Source: Lindgomyces ingoldianus (Eukaryota; Ascomycota; Dothideomycetes; Pleosporales; Lindgomycetaceae). Taken from it: a stretch of DNA of 64,000 nucleotides. Positions 37,157-48,850 of this stretch are shown here, in pieces (positions within the stretch are counted from its first letter, which is position 1; each line of letters starts with the position of its first letter). The notes under the pieces are model-generated. The model searched no databases, had not been told where the DNA came from, and worked only from the letters and a program-made list of their open reading frames with translations. Location: assembly GCF_010093535.1 (NCBI RefSeq), contig NW_022985187.1:726051-790050 (forward strand), in the 5' to 3' direction. Both the position numbers and the translations under genes were made by a program.

Positions 37157-38375
37157 ATGCTTCTTCTCGACTACCAGAACGTCCTCATCGAGTCGCTCCT
37201 AAAAGACCGCTTCTCGGGGTGTGTTCTACCCCGCCGTCCGCCGCCTCCAGCTCAGCACTTAGCTAACAACTGTGTAGAGGACCCCCAGTCAACATTGACC
37301 AAGTGGTCTCCGACTTCGATGGCGTTACCTTCCACATATCCACTCCCGAAGCAAAGACAAAGATATTAGTCTCAATAGCAGTCAAATGTTTCCCAGAACT
37401 GGTCCAATACGGAGCCCAGGCAGTGCTGGAACGGGAATATGGGCCCTTCATCGTAGCCCCCGAATCTGGATACGACTTCTCAGTGCAGGTAGACCTGGAG
37501 AACCTGCCGGAAGATCAAGGTATATTGACCCGGTTGGGGACTGACGCATGACTTGCTCACGGGGGCTGTAGATGCCAAAGACGACCTGGTACGGCGCATT
37601 TCCCTCCTCAAGCGCAATGCCATGGCGGCCCCTTTCGAGCAGGCTTTCGATGAGTTCCATAAACTCCAGGAGGAAGCGTCCAAGTACACATCTGAAGCGG
37701 CACCACAGGGTGTAATGGAAGGTGGTGAAGTGCGCGCAATCCATTACCGGGAGGAGGAGGCTATATTCATCAAAGCGAGCCATGATCGAGTGACTGTCAT
37801 ATTCTCGACTGTGTTTAGAGAAGAGACAGACAGGATCTTCGGTAAGGTCTTCTTACAGGTATGGATTGGGCACAACACCCCAGCAGGTGCGGGATGCTGA
37901 TACTTTCTAGGAATTCGTCGACGCTAGGCGAAGAGCAATCCAGAATGCGCCTCAAGTTCTTTTCCGAAACGATGCCCCCTTAGAACTTCAGAACGTCCCA
38001 GGAGTAAATAATTCTGGGTCCGGCGAAATCGGTTACATCACGTTTGGTGAGAGAGCATTTGCGAATAATCGAGTGCGATTACTGATTACTTCTAGTCTTA
38101 TTCCCCCGCCACTTGACGAACCAACGCCGAGAGGAAGTGATTTCGCATATCCAAACCTTCCGGGACTACTTCCATTACCACATCAAAGCCTCTAAGGCCT
38201 ACATCCACTCGAGGATGCGGAGACGGACGGCCGACTTCCTCCAAGGTATGCCACGCCAACCTTGTAATCATTCTGTCACGCTAATCGGAGAGCAGTGCTG
38301 CGGAGAGCAAGGCCCGAAAGTGAGGAGAAGGAGCGCAAGACAGCAAGTGGCCGGACTTTTAAAGTGCAATCTTGA
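37157..38375 (+). CDS. arc35: Arp2/3 complex subunit 2 (p34-Arc)
   Basis: Structural subunit of the Arp2/3 complex that nucleates branched actin at cortical patches during endocytosis. Six exons: 37157-37218, 37278-37519, 37572-37858, 37911-38046, 38096-38245 and 38296-38375, with five introns of 49-59 bp, give 318 aa. Conserved segments run in family order: [100 protein letters not shown] and VLRRARPE. Intron phases join these exactly. It is the most intron-dense larger gene here for its length. Confidence 0.96.
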
Positions 38376-38799
38376 GCTGATGGGTCTTTCCTATTGTCCA
38401 ATTGACGGAGAAGAACCGAGGAAAGTGGTTTATATGAGGCCCAAATACTTGTACCGGAGCATCACACTGCATGAAGATTGTGGTGTGATAGCTAGAGTAT
38501 CCCAAGGCTGAGCTGGAGAGGGGTTGGACGATGCAGCACTGTGAGTTGAGCGCGAACTTAGATAGCTACGCTGGTAGAGAATAGCCACTCCAAGTGGAAA
38601 TGAACAGTTCAGATATGGTCATGATATACCCTTTTCCAAGGGTTTGAGAACTTAGGATCTTCACGTGTGCGCACAGGCCACGCAATCGCGACGTCAAGAT
38701 TAGACGCGTCTATGAAATATATTGCAACTGACATTTTGATCCGCAACCCAACCTCCGCCACACCAACCACAGAAGCCTTTGTACACCTCTGTATCACCC
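38376..38799. other. Intergenic: arpc2 3' flank and dynamitin promoter
   Basis: 424 bp between plus-strand genes. No supported gene or motif was seen. Confidence 0.5.
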
Positions 38800-40107
38800 A
38801 TGACTGAATCACAGAGACCGAAGTATGATAGTCTCCCAGGCATCGACACCGCGCCCGATGTCTACGAAACACCCGACCTTGTTGAAGACGCCTCCACAAT
38901 CCAAGCTTCTACAGCCGTTTCCGAATCTGAAAGCGAGTCTGACGTTGACGAATCTGGTGTACGACGTCAGCACCTCCAGCCAGATCAGGCACGCAGCCGC
39001 TTCCAGCCCGCGCGAGTAGACGCTCGAGATGTAGATTTCTCCGACAATATCACCGCACAAGGCCGCTCGTACCGCACATCCACCCGCGGCCAGCGACGGA
39101 GGGGCGAGGTGCTCGGCGATGACAGCGGCGATGAGAAGGAATCTTTCTCACGGAAATTGTTGCGGGTGAAGAAGGAGCTGCATGAGCTGGAGACGGAATA
39201 TGAGGGCAGGTTGCAATCTGGGGATAAGACGAAGATTGAAGAAAGGGATCCGAAGGAAATTATGGAACTTATTAGCGACAAGGTGGACTACATATATGCC
39301 ATGCGAAGGGGTGGCGTGCGAGGCGCGGAGCCGCTATTAGCAAGGACCATTGAGAAGTTCAATAGCTACCCTCCTTTTGGACCTTCACCAAGGATCACAA
39401 AAGCAATTGAACGGCAGCCGCCACTCCCAGGCACACAGATTCAGCGGTCCCAATTGGACTTTGTGCTCAACCAAGCCGCAGACTTCGACCATCGTCTCAC
39501 TAATCTCGAGAGATCACTCGGCCTCAACGGAAACACAATGCCTGATCTAGCCGACAAGGCCCCATTCCCCATATTCCCTACATTAGAGAAATTAGAGCAG
39601 ACAATCAGCACCTTAGCAGATGCCTCATCTGGTAATCTCGACGCAGCTGCCCAACAAATCAAGAAAATGATCCTGGATGCCGAGCAACTCAAAGAGCTCC
39701 GACAAGAAGCCTCACGTTCCACGCCTGGTCCCAACTCCTCCTCCGCCAAATCTCCAGAACCGTCCGAACAGGAATCTAAAGTGAACGCTCTCTATGGCAC
39801 TCTCCCAGCCATCGACAAGCTCTCGCCCCTTCTCCCACTCGTTCTAGATCGCCTCCGGACTCTGCGGCTTGTGCACACTAGCGCTTGGCAAGCAGATGAG
39901 GTCTTGACCGAGTTGGAGCACCGCCAGTCGAAGCAAGAAGACGAGATCAAGAAGTGGGAGACATCGATAGAAACGCAACTTCAAAATGTTAAAGTCTGCG
40001 AGCAGAGTCTTCAGATGAATATGAAGACGGTGGGAGATTGGGTCAAGAGAATCGAGGAACGGATCGAGAAGTTGCCGGCGCCAAGTCAGAGTCACGGAGA
40101 GGTATGA
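38800..40107 (+). CDS. Dynactin subunit 2 (p50 dynamitin)
   Basis: Dynactin shoulder subunit that links dynein to cargo and supports nuclear migration along microtubules. It reads as one exon of 435 aa from ATG 38800. The N-terminus has the family signature YDSLPGIDTAPDVYETPDL. It is followed by an acidic Ser/Glu stretch and a long coiled coil starting near residue 115 (KLLRVKKELHELETEYEG). Further coiled coils lie toward the C-terminus (about 360-425). The stop falls within GAG GTA TGA, which also resembles a splice donor, so a short extra C-terminal exon cannot be fully excluded. Confidence 0.9.
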   Translation: MTESQRPKYDSLPGIDTAPDVYETPDLVEDASTIQASTAVSESESESDVDESGVRRQHLQPDQARSRFQPARVDARDVDFSDNITAQGRSYRTSTRGQRRRGEVLGDDSGDEKESFSRKLLRVKKELHELETEYEGRLQSGDKTKIEERDPKEIMELISDKVDYIYAMRRGGVRGAEPLLARTIEKFNSYPPFGPSPRITKAIERQPPLPGTQIQRSQLDFVLNQAADFDHRLTNLERSLGLNGNTMPDLADKAPFPIFPTLEKLEQTISTLADASSGNLDAAAQQIKKMILDAEQLKELRQEASRSTPGPNSSSAKSPEPSEQESKVNALYGTLPAIDKLSPLLPLVLDRLRTLRLVHTSAWQADEVLTELEHRQSKQEDEIKKWETSIETQLQNVKVCEQSLQMNMKTVGDWVKRIEERIEKLPAPSQSHGEV

Positions 40108-40529
40108 GCGGATTATGAGCAGAGAAGACGTAACATGGCATTTTCATAGCAAGCTAGCCTTGCCATGCATAGGATGATGAGCAAGGGTGGATGAGATTGA
40201 GACCTCTATTCACGGGTTGAATCAGGCCGAAAATGTAGCAGATGGTTCAGGGGGCGGTGTGCAAATATGGGATGAACGAGCACTGGCAAAGGATACGGCG
40301 TAAAGTTCCGCCCATACACTCTTTCCGTTATCACAGATACCCTTCTATAGCTCTTAATGCTACTTTCGGCTCTCTCTGTCGCGTGTGCTATATTCATCAA
40401 ATTTATCATGCAGGGTGTGCTACAGGCTCCACCGGTCTGGTCTATTTCCACACAACCAAAGCCCGACACTCGTTGATATTCACGAAGGCCTCATATAAGT
40501 CTCCTCAAACCCCAATATCTCTAACTCTC
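40108..40529. other. Intergenic between convergent genes
   Basis: 422 bp of 3' flank between dynamitin and the ANCHR-like gene. No supported feature was seen. Confidence 0.5.
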
Positions 40530-41825
40530 TCACGCTGCTCCCAAAGCCACCTTCCTCTCCTTCCCACCCCCGCCTTCCCCTTTATTAAAAACAACAGCCT
40601 TGTGTCTCCTCTCCTCTAACCCCGCACTCTCCCCTCTATGCCCCTCCATCCAACAATCCCTACAATACAAATCTCCATCACAACCCACACACTTGAGTGT
40701 CGCATCATCGTTGCAGATTATACACCACGTATCTATCTCTTCGTCTGTGTACTTTGGGAGATTGGATTTCAGGATCTTGGGCGGCTTTTTGGTTGGGGAG
40801 AAAGATGGTGCTGAGGGGAGGCCGAGAGAGTTTGTGGGTTTGGGGAATGGGGAGAGGGAGGCGAAACGAGCGACGAGTGCGTCTTCGAGGGCTTGTGTTT
40901 TGTCGAGATCGTCGTGAGGGAGGGAGTCCGGAGCGGAGGGGAGCTGGAGGCTTGCTTCTGAGTCTAGGTCTTGGGGTTTTGTTGTAGGTGCTGTTTCTGT
41001 TCTGGGAGTTGTATGGTCCTGCGCTGGATCTTCTTGCTGGTTGGATTTCCAGTCGCCGGAATCATCGTCACCGCCATCGCCATATTTTCTGCTGATCTCA
41101 AGCTCGGCGAGAACACGAGAAATAACATCCTCAACCTCTTCACCTTCCGTCTTGTTCTCTTCTCCCTCCCTCTCCTCATCGTTCTCATCTGTCTTCTCTT
41201 CCCGCCCCACCCTCACACCCCCAGATCCCACATCAACCTCCACATTCTCCCAATCTGTGAGCTCCTCTTCTTTCCTCTCAGGCCTTGCTCCAGTCCCCCT
41301 CTTATTCCCCGCACTCCTCTCCACCTCTTCCTCCCGATCCCCCTTCATCGATCTCTGGATCACTGGCAGTATATTCTTCGCCTCCTGAATCAACGTCTCC
41401 ACGTCATCTTGCTCCTTACGTGATACATCCCACTGCGACTGCGGTCCCATTTCGGCCAGCAATTGCTCTAAACTCTTCCCATCCTCTGCATTTACTTCTT
41501 CTTCACTAGCTCCTCCCACGCCCTCAGAAACACCTTCTAGATAGCTCGTCGCACCGGGCGCTATAACCGGCACGCTTTGAGCTCTACCGACTGTGCTGGT
41601 ATCGTGTGATGACGTAGTTCGCGAGGACTTGGGAGACGCGGAAGGGCTCGCGGAACCGAGACGAGCGAAGCGCGCGGCGAGGTCGTCAGTAGGAGCGGGA
41701 GGTTTTGACGAGATTATCGAGGCGCTGGGTCTTGGGTTGAAGTTTACGGGAGATTTCTTTAGGGCGTTCAGTCGGGCGAGGAGGGCGTCATCGGTGGGCG
41801 GGGAGCTTGTGGACGAGGAGGGCAT
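40530..41825 (-). CDS. ANCHR/ZFYVE19-like zinc protein
   Basis: Intronless gene for 431 aa. The N-terminus has two short repeats of the form [12 protein letters not shown] (about 12-24) and [11 protein letters not shown] (about 48-58); a third related segment ([16 protein letters not shown]) occurs near 305-325. The middle is disordered and very Glu-rich. The C-terminus has a B-box-like zinc cluster, C368, C371, C379, C382, C388, C391 and H396 ([18 protein letters not shown]). This cluster and the repeated LARL helices resemble animal ANCHR, a regulator of ESCRT-III at cytokinetic abscission, though I see no separate FYVE domain. A cytokinesis or ESCRT role is inference only. Confidence 0.8.
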   Translation of the reverse strand: MPSSSTSSPPTDDALLARLNALKKSPVNFNPRPSASIISSKPPAPTDDLAARFARLGSASPSASPKSSRTTSSHDTSTVGRAQSVPVIAPGATSYLEGVSEGVGGASEEEVNAEDGKSLEQLLAEMGPQSQWDVSRKEQDDVETLIQEAKNILPVIQRSMKGDREEEVERSAGNKRGTGARPERKEEELTDWENVEVDVGSGGVRVGREEKTDENDEEREGEENKTEGEEVEDVISRVLAELEISRKYGDGGDDDSGDWKSNQQEDPAQDHTTPRTETAPTTKPQDLDSEASLQLPSAPDSLPHDDLDKTQALEDALVARFASLSPFPKPTNSLGLPSAPSFSPTKKPPKILKSNLPKYTDEEIDTWCIICNDDATLKCVGCDGDLYCRDCWMEGHRGESAGLEERRHKAVVFNKGEGGGGKERKVALGAA

Positions 41826-42157
41826 TGTAAGAGGAATATAGTTGCGGGTAGCTTAGCGAGCGCGTGAACAAGGAAAGGAAAGGCCCGAGAAGATCTCGTG
41901 CTTTAAAGTAACTAGTTACGTCGGTAAACAAGCTAAAGGAATGGATGAGAGGTCGTTGTGCATTGAGGAATCGACTCAAGTTACATGAGCTCGGGGGTTT
42001 TGCGGAGTTCCAAGAGTTTGGAAGCTTGTGGGTAGGCGAGGGGTACTTGAACTATAAAACCACCACTGCTATCATAATGAATATACAATGCATGCGCTCT
42101 ACATAAGCAATGCTTTCTTAATGCTCGCTAGAATGCGTTTGAACTCCTTTCCCTTCC
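41826..42157. other. Intergenic: ANCHR-like gene promoter and phosphoesterase 3' flank
   Basis: 332 bp between two minus-strand genes. No supported feature was seen. Confidence 0.5.
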
Positions 42158-44228
42158 CTATCCATGCCATATCAACCAAAAGTACCACGCAAACACCACA
42201 ATAGCAACCGTCAAGAAACTTTTCTTGAACTCATGGAAGAATAAGGCTAGTCCTTTTTTCCTAGACTTGCTCTTCTTTGCTGACGAAGAACCCCAAGTCT
42301 TAATCGCCCTAGGTTCTTCTTTATCCGGTATATAATAGCCCGCATGCTGTATGAGGGGATATGTGTACTTCGATTGCACAACTGGTAGCTCATAGCTGCC
42401 ATTAGGACTTGTGCTTCGGGTTCGAGCGCTGGAACTGCGGATTTGTAGCTTGTTTCCGGGTTCAGAGGATGATGAGGAGTTCGAAGACGAGGTGATGTGG
42501 GTGGATTCGGGTGGACTGGAGGAGAGTGCTGCCTTTTCGTTCTCGGCGGATGAGCCATGTTCTGTGACTGGCAGTAGAGGAATATCGGAATTATGCGATA
42601 CCGTGGATATTCTCCCAGTCGCAACGAGCGCAGCTCGTACAATTAATGAGAGAATTGTAATCCCAACCAGCGTGATATATCGGATAAAGATGCCCAGCTG
42701 ATCTGGAAGAAGGCAGAGATGGGTCTGCAGAGTCGGCGCATTCGAATCCTTTCTCAGAGGGTTCCCAGAAGCATCAACAGGGTTCCACAGACTGAGCATA
42801 ACAAAACCAGGATATCTAACGCCCATAGCCCAAGATATCGACTTGACAGTAATCTCTCGAATACCGCTACCAGCTGAGGGATATGCGCGATGTAGGACCT
42901 CACAGTAGTCGTGATCGTCGCCTGAAAATGCATATTGAATGTTGCCAACCTTTTCAGCAATGACCTTCGTAATTTCTCGATCAAGGACATTTTGGTATTG
43001 GTATCCCCCGCTTACGGATATTGCGTTCCGATCATCTTTCTCCAGAGGTTCTGTTTGACCTTTAGGAGGACGTGTCGGAGGCCAGTGTTCTCGAAGAGGT
43101 CCACAGGGAGTGCCGGGGTCGCGATATAATGGAACATGGGAAAGGAGAATGGTAGGAAACTCAGCAGGGGAGTCGCCGAAGTGTGGGAGTTCGGCCTTCG
43201 CAAGGTCGCCGGCGTCTAGTATATCATGTAAGAACAGGAGATTCGGTCGCAGTCCCTGCTGTTTCCTCAATTCTTCCCGTACCAAACGCCCCTTCTGCGC
43301 CTTCACATTATCCAGAAAGTCCATTGCTGGTTTCCATAGTCCTTCCACTGGATTCTCTTGCCCTAATGCGCTCAGCGAAACTGTATCCACGGAGACCAAG
43401 GTATGGTTCCCAATTATGTCGATTCTGTTTCCTTCTCCAAAATACGCATTGAATCGCTTCCTCACACTAACTTGAATCCCTTTGCCAAATCCCAGATCAT
43501 GGTTTCCGGGTAGACTACTGATAATCTTCCTTCCCGGCTGTCCAGGCCTGGGTTCGGTCCCACCATCTTGCCAATGGCCAAAGAATATGCTACCAAAACG
43601 ATCGTATTCTTTTAGCCAAAAGCTCTCACCATATTTCCTGTACCGCTCTTCAGGGCTTGTTGTCGTTCTTGTAGACCATTCTCTTCCACCGTCGAAGAAA
43701 TCGCCTAAGAAGACAGCGCTGTCTGGATACAACACTTTTTGTATTCGGGAGTACGCTCGGCGAAGGTAGAGATCAGTATGCTTTATGGTGAGGGCATTGA
43801 GGGGCCACGGTCGGTCGGGGTAGGTATGCGGGTCAATGAGTTGAGGATCTGCAACGAAAACGAGTCGATGTGGGTTCGCGCCTATTCCCTAGGGACATTA
43901 TGAGCTCCAGAAGTTGTTGTCGCAGACATTATGAGGAACATACCCATTTCTCCCAACTTTCCCACCGACAGGAGCCAATGGCGCTATTGAACGCACTTCG
44001 TTCGCCCCAGTATAGCGTTACGAACCAAATCGCGATCAAAATCCTGACTAAACTGAGTATCCCCCTCCAGCTCCAATTCCTGTCCGTCAAAGCGTGGAAT
44101 TTCTTATCAGCCGCGGGTTTTATTCGATATAGCACGAACGCGCGAGCAACTCGGAGGGCCTGCTTGCCGAGACTCTCGGGTTCAGAATATGCTCCCACGG
44201 GCATGCCATAGTCATCGTAACTCGTCAT
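42158..44228 (-). CDS. Cdc1/Ted1-family membrane metallophosphoesterase
   Basis: Likely ER/Golgi phosphoesterase removing ethanolamine phosphate from GPI-anchor mannose (Ted1/PGAP5) or acting in Mn-linked homeostasis (Cdc1). Exons 44228-43944 and 43888-42158 with a 55-bp phase-0 intron give 671 aa. A membrane segment lies at about 54-75 (ILSLVRILIAIWFVTLYWG). The phosphoesterase core has VADPQLID, FLGDFFDGGRE, LPGNHDLG, LSHVPLYRD and SGDDHDYCE, covering all five metal-binding blocks. A hydrophobic segment near 465-490, a Ser-rich loop and a final membrane helix (VAIVVFAWYFWLIW) follow. The luminal loop is longer than in yeast. I cannot choose between Cdc1 and Ted1 from sequence alone. Confidence 0.9.
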
Positions 44229-44592
44229 CGTTCAGGGGAAGGCCGTGAGGAAAGCTTGCGCAGCATCTTCTCGAGAGAAGAAGTCTGTGCCTAGAGATAT
44301 GCGTCGAGAGAACAAGAGGTTGCGTAATGTTCACAGGGGCTTCCCATCATCTGAGGAGTCTGGAAGGTCCGACAGGCTCAGGAGCCGCGCATTCAACACT
44401 ATTCCTCATTTGGAACCACCGGATGTTCAAGCACGTGCTCGGATTAAGATTATCTCGGGCTGTGTGAATGCCAGAGCAGCGCTTTCTCCTCGCCAAATAA
44501 GAGAGCTGAAGAATGATAAATCCAATGAATAGACCATTTTGGAACATACTACAAATACATTGGAACCAAAAATGCCGAACCCTATTTTAAAT
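44229..44592. other. Intergenic: phosphoesterase promoter and fumarate reductase 3' flank
   Basis: 364 bp between minus-strand genes. An open frame on the plus strand (44245-44532) is highly charged and matches nothing I know. Confidence 0.5.
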
Positions 44593-46708
44593 CTAGTATT
44601 CCAAAGTAACTTTCTGGCCCTTAACCTTCCCAATCACAATCTCCGGCGCATACTTGGGGATTACCTCGTCATCGTGCAACATCTCAAACTCCTCTGTAGC
44701 ATCCTTGCCCATATGGCTAAACAGCGCTTGAGGGCCACCTGGATGCTCGTCTGTCCAGCTAGTGAGGTCCATTACAATTCCCTTGACGGCGATCCAGAGA
44801 TCATCCTTCTTGTTGTGCTTGGCAACCTCCTCGAGTGTGAATTCCTTGTCAGGAATGCTGAAGTTCTTAGTCGAGTTGGGCTTGGAGACTTTTCCTGGAT
44901 CTGACGAATCTGCACCACTCTTCATTACTGGTCCCGCAGACTGTTGTGATTGTTGTGCAGACTTGGAGGTTCCTGATGTTGACGCTCCGGCGCCGCTCCC
45001 CCACTCTACTGACACCTTCCCAGGCTGTGACGGGTCTATGTGGAGCGAGATCTGACCAAGACGAGAGACTGCTGAGCCTCCAGCTCCCTGGAGGGCCTTC
45101 TGGAAGAGATATCTTGATGCTGACTCGCCTGCGACACGACCGTAGACGACGCAGCCAAGCAATGATGAGCCACCAAGACGATTGGCGCCGTGGACACCAC
45201 CAGCCAACTCACCGCAAACGAATAAGCCATCAAACGGCTTGCCCTCAGAGTTCAAACACTGTGCCTGGTCGTTGATCTCAATACCGCCCATGGTGAAATG
45301 GAGAACGGGCTCCATGAGTGCGACATGGAAGGTGTCATTGATGTCAAAGGGCAGGTTGTGGAAGTATTTCTTGGCCCAGGTGTCCTTCTTCTCGCCCTTT
45401 GCAATGGAATTGTAATCTTGGAAGGACTCCTGGAGGGCTTTCTCCCCGCAGCCAATCTCCTTAGCCAACTCCTTCCCGGTCATCTTCTTCATGAGGCCGC
45501 GACCAGAGTAATGCCTAGTGTGGAAGTCGAGGATGCTTGAAGCCTTAGAGTTGAGGACAAGTCGGATGGGCCACAAGCCCTTCTCCTTCTCCTCCCACAT
45601 TTTCCCTGAGACGTAGTCACGGTGGCCGAGGTCATCGCAGAAACGCTGACCCTTGCTATTTAGAAGAATGCCTCCCTCGCCACGGAGCGCTAACGAACGT
45701 TAGCTGATACTAGCGCTGTGCATAAGGAATTTCCATACCTTCGGCAGCCAAAAACTTAGTCTTCGCCGTAGGGTCCTTGGGATCGACCAAGCCGGTAGGG
45801 TGGACCTGAACCTTGTCCATATCAATACCGTTGGCACCAATTGACATCAACATCTTGTGTCCGTCTCCAGTAGCGTGTGCACCGTTGGTGGTTGACAGAC
45901 CATATGTATCTGGCCTATGCTTCTTCAACAGAGAGGACTCCGTGAAGTCTGCAGCGTAGCCTCCAGTGGCGAGTACCACTGGGCCGTCCACCGTTGTCTC
46001 CTCGCCGTTGAAAAGGTATGTGACACCGGTAGCAACATTGCCTTCCTTATTAATCTTAGTAACTTTAGCCTTCTTGATGAGCTGGACACGCTCGGGCTCG
46101 GCCTCAGCCAGTTCCTCAAATCTCTGCATCAGGGCGTATGTGATGGCCATACCGGGGAACTTCGCATCGTGTCCACGGTGAGTTCGGGGATGGGAGTGAC
46201 CACTGTAGATGGTTAGATACTGTTCTTAAGCAGATGTTTAGAGAAACTTAGCATACCCTAATCGCGAAACCAAAGTTAAATCCAGATTGAATACATCCTG
46301 TAACCACTCTACGGCTGCGGCGGATTTATAGGTGAGGACTTTGATGAGGTCCGGTCGTGCCTTGTCTCGTGCAGACTTAAGGGTGTCGTCGTAAAATTGT
46401 TTAACGCTATCGGCAATCTTGTGGTCTACTTGTGTCCGTGTGAGGGCACCGTTGATTCCGGAGGTGGCCTTGGTAGAGTTGCCTCCCATGAAGTCTGCGG
46501 CATGATGGTCAAAGACCATCCTTGAGATGAATATATGGGTGAAGAACTCACTGTTCTTGTCCAGAAGCAGCACATTACCGCCGGATAGGTAAATAGTGTG
46601 AGCAGCACTCAAGCCAGATACTGAAGGAGTTTGTTAGCTGTCTGCAAGGTGCATCACCCGAGGAATGAGCTCACATCCAGCGCCGACAACGATGACCTTC
46701 TGTGACAT
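44593..46708 (-). CDS. Fumarate reductase (Osm1/Frd1 type) with C-terminal cytochrome b5 domain
   Basis: FAD flavoprotein expected to reduce fumarate to succinate, re-oxidising FADH2/NADH under low oxygen. Five exons: 46708-46675, 46620-46552, 46494-46257, 46202-45739 and 45689-44593, giving 633 aa. The 57-bp intron 46495-46551 has no in-frame stop; removing it restores the family segment LLLDKNNFMGGNSTKATSG. VIVVGAGLSGLSAAHT (5-20) binds FAD. HSHPRTHRGHD and HGANRLGGSSLLG carry the active-site His and Arg. A Ser/Gln/Gly linker leads to a cytochrome b5 domain (about 552-625) with haem ligands H584 (HPGG) and H607. There is no targeting peptide, so the cytosolic Frd1-like form is more likely than the mitochondrial Osm1 form. 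Confidence 0.93.
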
Positions 46709-47765
46709 TGCGACGGATTGACGGATGGAATGGAGACTGGGAGGTGAGGAATGTGGTAGAGGGGATGACTGCGGAAGTGCGCAACTAATAGAGGATGGTG
46801 AGAAGGTTAAGTAGTGTCTCGTCGTGATGCACTCCACTTCGGCCCTTGATCGAGCAATTGCCTCGGTGCAAAAAACGCGCTAGAGCCCAAAGCAGTCAGA
46901 TGCTCAAGGAGTCGTAGCGAATGACAGCGTCAACGATTGTACGCAGTGAGTGGAACTCGGTTCACTTGAGACGCAGCAGCCAGTTCATCAAGTCCAGCCA
47001 GCGTCCATCCTCGCGTCTGACGCAGCATGTGAATCCTTCTTTCTGTCATGTGGCTAGTTGACCAGACGCTCTCACGCCGAATCACGCCGCTCAGCCCGGA
47101 AGGAAAGCCGAGCCTCAGAATCTGGGGCAGAACTAGTCTCGAATTCTGACATGTGAATGCTCAATATTAACCCATAAGCAGCGCTGGTCTCGACGATGAT
47201 TTACCTAGGCGCATTTGAGCAGCTTTTTCTCTAAGACTCAACTCTATTCTCTGGCTTTTGCGGGAGCCGTATACTTTGGTATTGTCGAGCTGGGTAAACT
47301 TCCCCGACATGAGTGCCCCCGGGGTCCGCGACAAACACCGCGGCGTTTGGCCGAGTCTTAGCAGAGCATCAGCCGAAAATTCCTCATTGGCTACGTTGAA
47401 CGTCAGCAAGGCACTGCAGACTCTTTCTCGCTTTCTTCAATCCCACGTATCGTCTTTAGCTTCTAAACCAGCGGCGGTGGCGGAGATGCCCATCATGACG
47501 AACTCGGGCCATCTCCCACCGGTCACTTCGGCCCCCCTTCGACATTTCCTCAACAAAGCCATTGTAATTTTGAAGAGAGTAGCCCTTCCTTGATTCCTGA
47601 TGAGAGGCATGAACAGGGGCGAGGCTAGTTGAACAAGAATTTCAATTCATTTATTTCTACAAACCTCCATGTTGAATGATGCATGCAATACCACGCTTCT
47701 GGAACATCAGATCTATACTCTTCTCCCACATTACTACGTCCAGATATATCCCCAACTAAGCCCAG
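46709..47765. other. Intergenic: fumarate reductase promoter and copper transporter 3' flank
   Basis: About 1.06 kb between minus-strand genes. A 111-codon plus-strand frame at 47258-47593 and an overlapping minus-strand frame are present, but neither resembles a known family. I leave them uncalled. Confidence 0.45.
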
Positions 47766-48539
47766 TCAATGGCAGGCAGCAGTCTTCGTCGGTGGCGAAT
47801 TGCTGAACAGCATGTATCCAACAAAGGCCCCAACTGCGACCGCAAACATAATCCAGCCATTGTACGTCATAAATAGTAACCTATGTTTCAGTGAGTTTAT
47901 TATCATGCGGGCAAGGTAGAAGGAGGGACTTACATAATGAAGAAAGAATAAAAGACCTGAACAGCATACAGTACCGCCTTAACGATCTTCGTCTGTCGCT
48001 CACTGACCCTGCCCGAGATTCTCCCTGGCATAAGCAATGAGCTCGATTCGTCTGTTTCAGCAGCTTTACGTTGCGGAGGCGAACTCAGCGTGTGTTCCTC
48101 GAACGTGCGACATAAGAAACCACCCATTGCATCTCGTAACCCTTCGCTAGCGCCTACCATCCGAGCCGAGTATCATGAACGGGGAAACTCACTCGTCATA
48201 TCATCTCCACCCCTCCTGCCCTCCGCCAGCTTCTTAGTGTACAGATCATACCGTCTGGAAACCTCACGCACGGCCTCATATCCAGCCGTCATAAGGACAA
48301 TCGCGAGAAGAGAGACGATGAGGGAACCGGTGCCATTGATGTGCCAGCCGCGGAATACGATGCAAAGGTCCTTGGTGTCCCATGTGAACAGCATCTATCA
48401 TCCGGTTACGTTAGCTTTTGCAGAACTCCAAGGCTTGGGGGAGCTTTTGGAAGCTTACATTCATGTTGCATTTGTGGCTGCCGTCCATACCCGGCATGTC
48501 ATGGTCCATATGACCGTGAACCATGTGCGAGTGATCCAT
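47766..48539 (-). CDS. Ctr-family copper transporter
   Basis: Homotrimeric Cu(I) channel. Four exons, 48539-48459, 48394-48193, 48153-47934 and 47880-47766, give 205 aa. The second intron is only 39 bp. The N-terminus is Met/His-rich (MDHSHMVHGHMDHDMPGM), as expected for copper capture. Membrane segment 1 follows LCIVFRGWHINGTGSLIVSLL. A cytoplasmic loop of about 85 residues leads to TM2, which carries the pore MxxxM motif (MLLFM), and TM3 has GxxxG (GAFVG). The C-terminus ends in CH, as often seen for copper handoff. Size and loop resemble the Ctr2/Ctr3 group; plasma membrane versus vacuole cannot be decided. The gene shares its upstream region with bna1. Confidence 0.93.
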
Positions 48540-48850
48540 ATCAAGTTCAGCGATAGGCAAGTTGTGGTGGTGGGGTGGTTGAGGTTGAGAGGTTTGGCAG
48601 CTGTGGCAGTGTGATGTCTGCGTCTCAGGTCCAGTTCAGGTTGATGCCAAGGGATGAGGTGTAGCGTCGCACTACCACCAATCAAGTGGGCCCAGGCTCG
48701 CGGGCTCTCACGTGGCGGGGAAGCTCCCTCCGGCCGCGGGTCGGTGGCTTTTGTGTCATTCGAGATGGCTTTCCCTTCCAGGACTTCCGATTTAAATATT
48801 GCCTCAATGCTCGCTTCTAGAATGACTTCACCATCCCTAAGATAACCACC
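48540..48850. promoter_or_regulatory. Bidirectional promoter, copper transporter / bna1
   Basis: 311 bp between divergent start codons. It contains a CCAAT box at 48678-48682 in the bna1 direction and a palindromic CACGTG at 48709-48714, usable by bHLH factors from either side. I did not find a convincing copper-sensing (Mac1/Cuf1-type) element. Confidence 0.55.

Noticed and set aside
47258..47593. Possible small plus-strand gene between fumarate reductase and copper transporter
   Set aside because: Similar-length frame on the opposite strand, no conserved motif; kept only as a note in the intergenic entry.
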